Positions 59,252 to 60,610 of a stretch of DNA of 60,610 bases are shown here, in pieces. Position 1 is the stretch's first letter. Each line of letters begins with the position of its first letter. Origin of the DNA: an uncultured Bacteroidales bacterium (GTDB taxonomy: Bacteria > Bacteroidota > Bacteroidia > Bacteroidales > UBA932). Both the position numbers and the translations under genes were made by a program. Location of the stretch: NCBI GenBank assembly GCA_946625485.1, contig CAMOTB010000002.1, forward strand, positions 1 through 60,610, given 5' to 3'. A model generated the notes under the pieces. The model ran no database searches and was not told where the DNA came from. It saw only the letters and a list, made by a program, of their open reading frames with translations.

Positions 59252-60610
59252 ATGAAAGCATCCCGTTTCCCAGCGATCCTGCTCCTGCTGGCCTTGGCGG
59301 CCTGCGGGCGGGGGATGCTGTCGCGGGATGATGCCAATGCGCCGACAGGCTGGGCGGTCTGCGAGAATCTGGAAGGAGGTACATTCGCCCTGACGGGCGG
59401 CGCAAAGGATTCGTCCAGGGGCGTTGAAGGCCGTCAGATCGTGCTGCTGTCCGATGGCGCAGACATGCGTCCGGCCATCGAGGCGGCGATCTGCGACTAT
59501 GACATCATTGTGCTGGACGGGTCCCAAGGGCCTTTCCTGTATTCCGAGTCCTCTTATTTCGAGGGGTTGCGCAACAAGACCATCGTCGGTGTCAACGGAG
59601 CCGTGATCCGTACGGCTTTCCAGTTTACGCCGGAATTGCAGGAGGCTGTGAAGCATGCGGGTGAGCGTTACGACGGCGCCGTTCCGGAACCGGGCGGCAG
59701 ATTCCGGCTGAGCAATGATTCGCTGGCGCGGAATTTTGCCGGTTATGCCATGATCGAGACATTGATGGAGCATACCGGTGACCGGACGATGCGTTTCATG
59801 CGTTCCGGGGTCTGGGCTTTCCTGCACGGCTGTGGCAACCTGATCATCCGCAACCTCTTTTTCGACGGACCCGGTACGATCCGGGGCAAGCCCGATACGA
59901 TGATCCGCCTGCGCCATGACTGCGACCATGTGTGGATTGACCATTGCACCTTCGAGGATCCGGGTTGCCTGGCGCTGGGCATCACCAAACGCTCGGATTG
60001 CGTGACTGTAAGTTGGTGTGAGTTCCGCTTTACGGGGCAGTCCAACGGACATTCGCTGGGTGTGTTGATTTCCAGCAGCGATGAGGATTGGGAGGATGAA
60101 GATTTCCTGAACGTGACGTTCGACCATTGCTTGTGGAGCGATGTCTGGTCGCGGATCCCGATGGCGCGTTTCGGGACGGTGCATGTGCTGGACAATTGTT
60201 TCGATTGTCCGGGGACGGTGGGGATCAATCCGCGGCAGAATGCGGAGTTCCTGGTGGAGGGTTGCTGGTTTTCCGAGGGGGTGAAGCCTTTCTGTGACTA
60301 TCGGATCGACGTCGCGCCGCCGAAGGCCTATGTTTTCCGGGACAGTCGCTGTGATCCGCAGTTTGAGCTGCCTTCGTCGGGGCAGGTGAGCGTGCCGTAT
60401 GACTATGATGTGACTACGCCGGAGCGGTCTCGTGACGAGGTCCGCGCCTTCGCCGGACCTACGCTTCGTGACCCGCTTCGGATCCGCCCTGTTCCGGCCG
60501 GCCGCCGCACTGCCAAGGGCGTGTCCACCCTCGGACACGGGCAGGGGGAGGGGCCCGCCGGAGACAAGCGGTCGCAGACCGCGCAGGAAACGGTGGGAGG
60601 GGCCGGAGCG
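59252..60610 (+). CDS. PL1-like pectate lyase-family lipoprotein, 3' end outside window
   Basis: Missing from the ORF track because it has no stop before the window ends; I translated 453 codons from ATG 59252. Lipoprotein signal LLLLALAAC. Pectin-lyase fold with PL1 landmarks: NLIIRNLFFDG, VWIDHCTF, VTVSWCEF, and RIPMARFGTVHVLDN, which retains the catalytic arginine pattern RxPxxRxGxxH. The segment that normally reads DGxxDI, with calcium ligands, is PGCLAL here, so both aspartates are gone. The C-terminal part after about residue 400 is Gly/Arg-rich and low in complexity. It starts 8 bases after the Omp85-type gene. Confidence 0.8.
   Translation, partial: MKASRFPAILLLLALAACGRGMLSRDDANAPTGWAVCENLEGGTFALTGGAKDSSRGVEGRQIVLLSDGADMRPAIEAAICDYDIIVLDGSQGPFLYSESSYFEGLRNKTIVGVNGAVIRTAFQFTPELQEAVKHAGERYDGAVPEPGGRFRLSNDSLARNFAGYAMIETLMEHTGDRTMRFMRSGVWAFLHGCGNLIIRNLFFDGPGTIRGKPDTMIRLRHDCDHVWIDHCTFEDPGCLALGITKRSDCVTVSWCEFRFTGQSNGHSLGVLISSSDEDWEDEDFLNVTFDHCLWSDVWSRIPMARFGTVHVLDNCFDCPGTVGINPRQNAEFLVEGCWFSEGVKPFCDYRIDVAPPKAYVFRDSRCDPQFELPSSGQVSVPYDYDVTTPERSRDEVRAFAGPTLRDPLRIRPVPAGRRTAKGVSTLGHGQGEGPAGDKRSQTAQETVGGAGA

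Overview
The window reads as a GC-rich Bacteroidales chromosome segment. Four SusC/SusD pairs, lipoprotein signal peptides on most exported proteins, TAnnTTTG -7 boxes with upstream TTG -33 boxes, and near absence of Shine-Dalgarno sites all point to Bacteroidota. GC content and the unusual gene families suggest an uncultured gut or rumen lineage, but I cannot name the genus from sequence alone. Coding density is very high and no gap exceeds 300 bases. I see no mobile element, CRISPR array or rRNA. Most long antisense lines in the ORF track are shadows of real genes.

Layout. Positions 1-5195 hold core genes: a truncated initiator tRNA, an HpaI-type aldolase, hisS, sppA and a LacI-type regulator. 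Positions 5321-11320 hold an orphan SusC/SusD pair closed by a strong terminator; its SusC carries a C-terminal OmpA-like peptidoglycan-binding domain. Positions 11372-12397 hold an Rpn-family nuclease with an AEGR repeat tail. Positions 12514-16676 hold an operon of a DNase I-fold lipoprotein, a LacI-type regulator and a GH92 mannosidase. Positions 16684-30257 (minus strand) hold a polysaccharide utilisation locus with GH76, SusC/D, a DUF3823 protein and large lipoproteins of unknown function. A divergent membrane-spanning SARP-like regulator follows at 30414-32933. Positions 32970-41041 (minus) hold a second locus: beta-helix lipoprotein, SusC, SusD, GxGYxYP protein. Positions 41215-50228 (minus) hold a third: SusC, SusD and two modular surface lipoproteins. 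Positions 50324-57409 (minus) hold an intracellular and periplasmic mannose operon: PfkB kinase, D-lyxose/D-mannose isomerase, MtlD-like dehydrogenase and two GH92 enzymes. Positions 57533-60610 (plus) hold GtrA, an Omp85-type barrel and a partial PL1-like lipoprotein.

How the genes fit together. GH76 is an alpha-1,6-mannanase family and GH92 an exo-alpha-mannosidase family, so the theme is alpha-mannan. Five copies of a 16-bp palindrome-like element, roughly AGTnnATCGRTTnACT with a central CpG as expected of LacI-family operators, lie at four separate promoters: the DNase-fold/LacI/GH92 operon, the beta-helix/SusCD operon, the SusCD/lipoprotein operon and the mannose operon. I infer that the LacI protein at 13507-14487, which sits inside one of these operons, coordinates all four. 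The inferred path is surface capture and trimming, GH92 release of mannose, isomerisation to fructose, then phosphorylation by the PfkB kinase. The most unusual single protein is the SusC-OmpA fusion. The most unusual regulator is the LamG/Kelch-SARP membrane protein.
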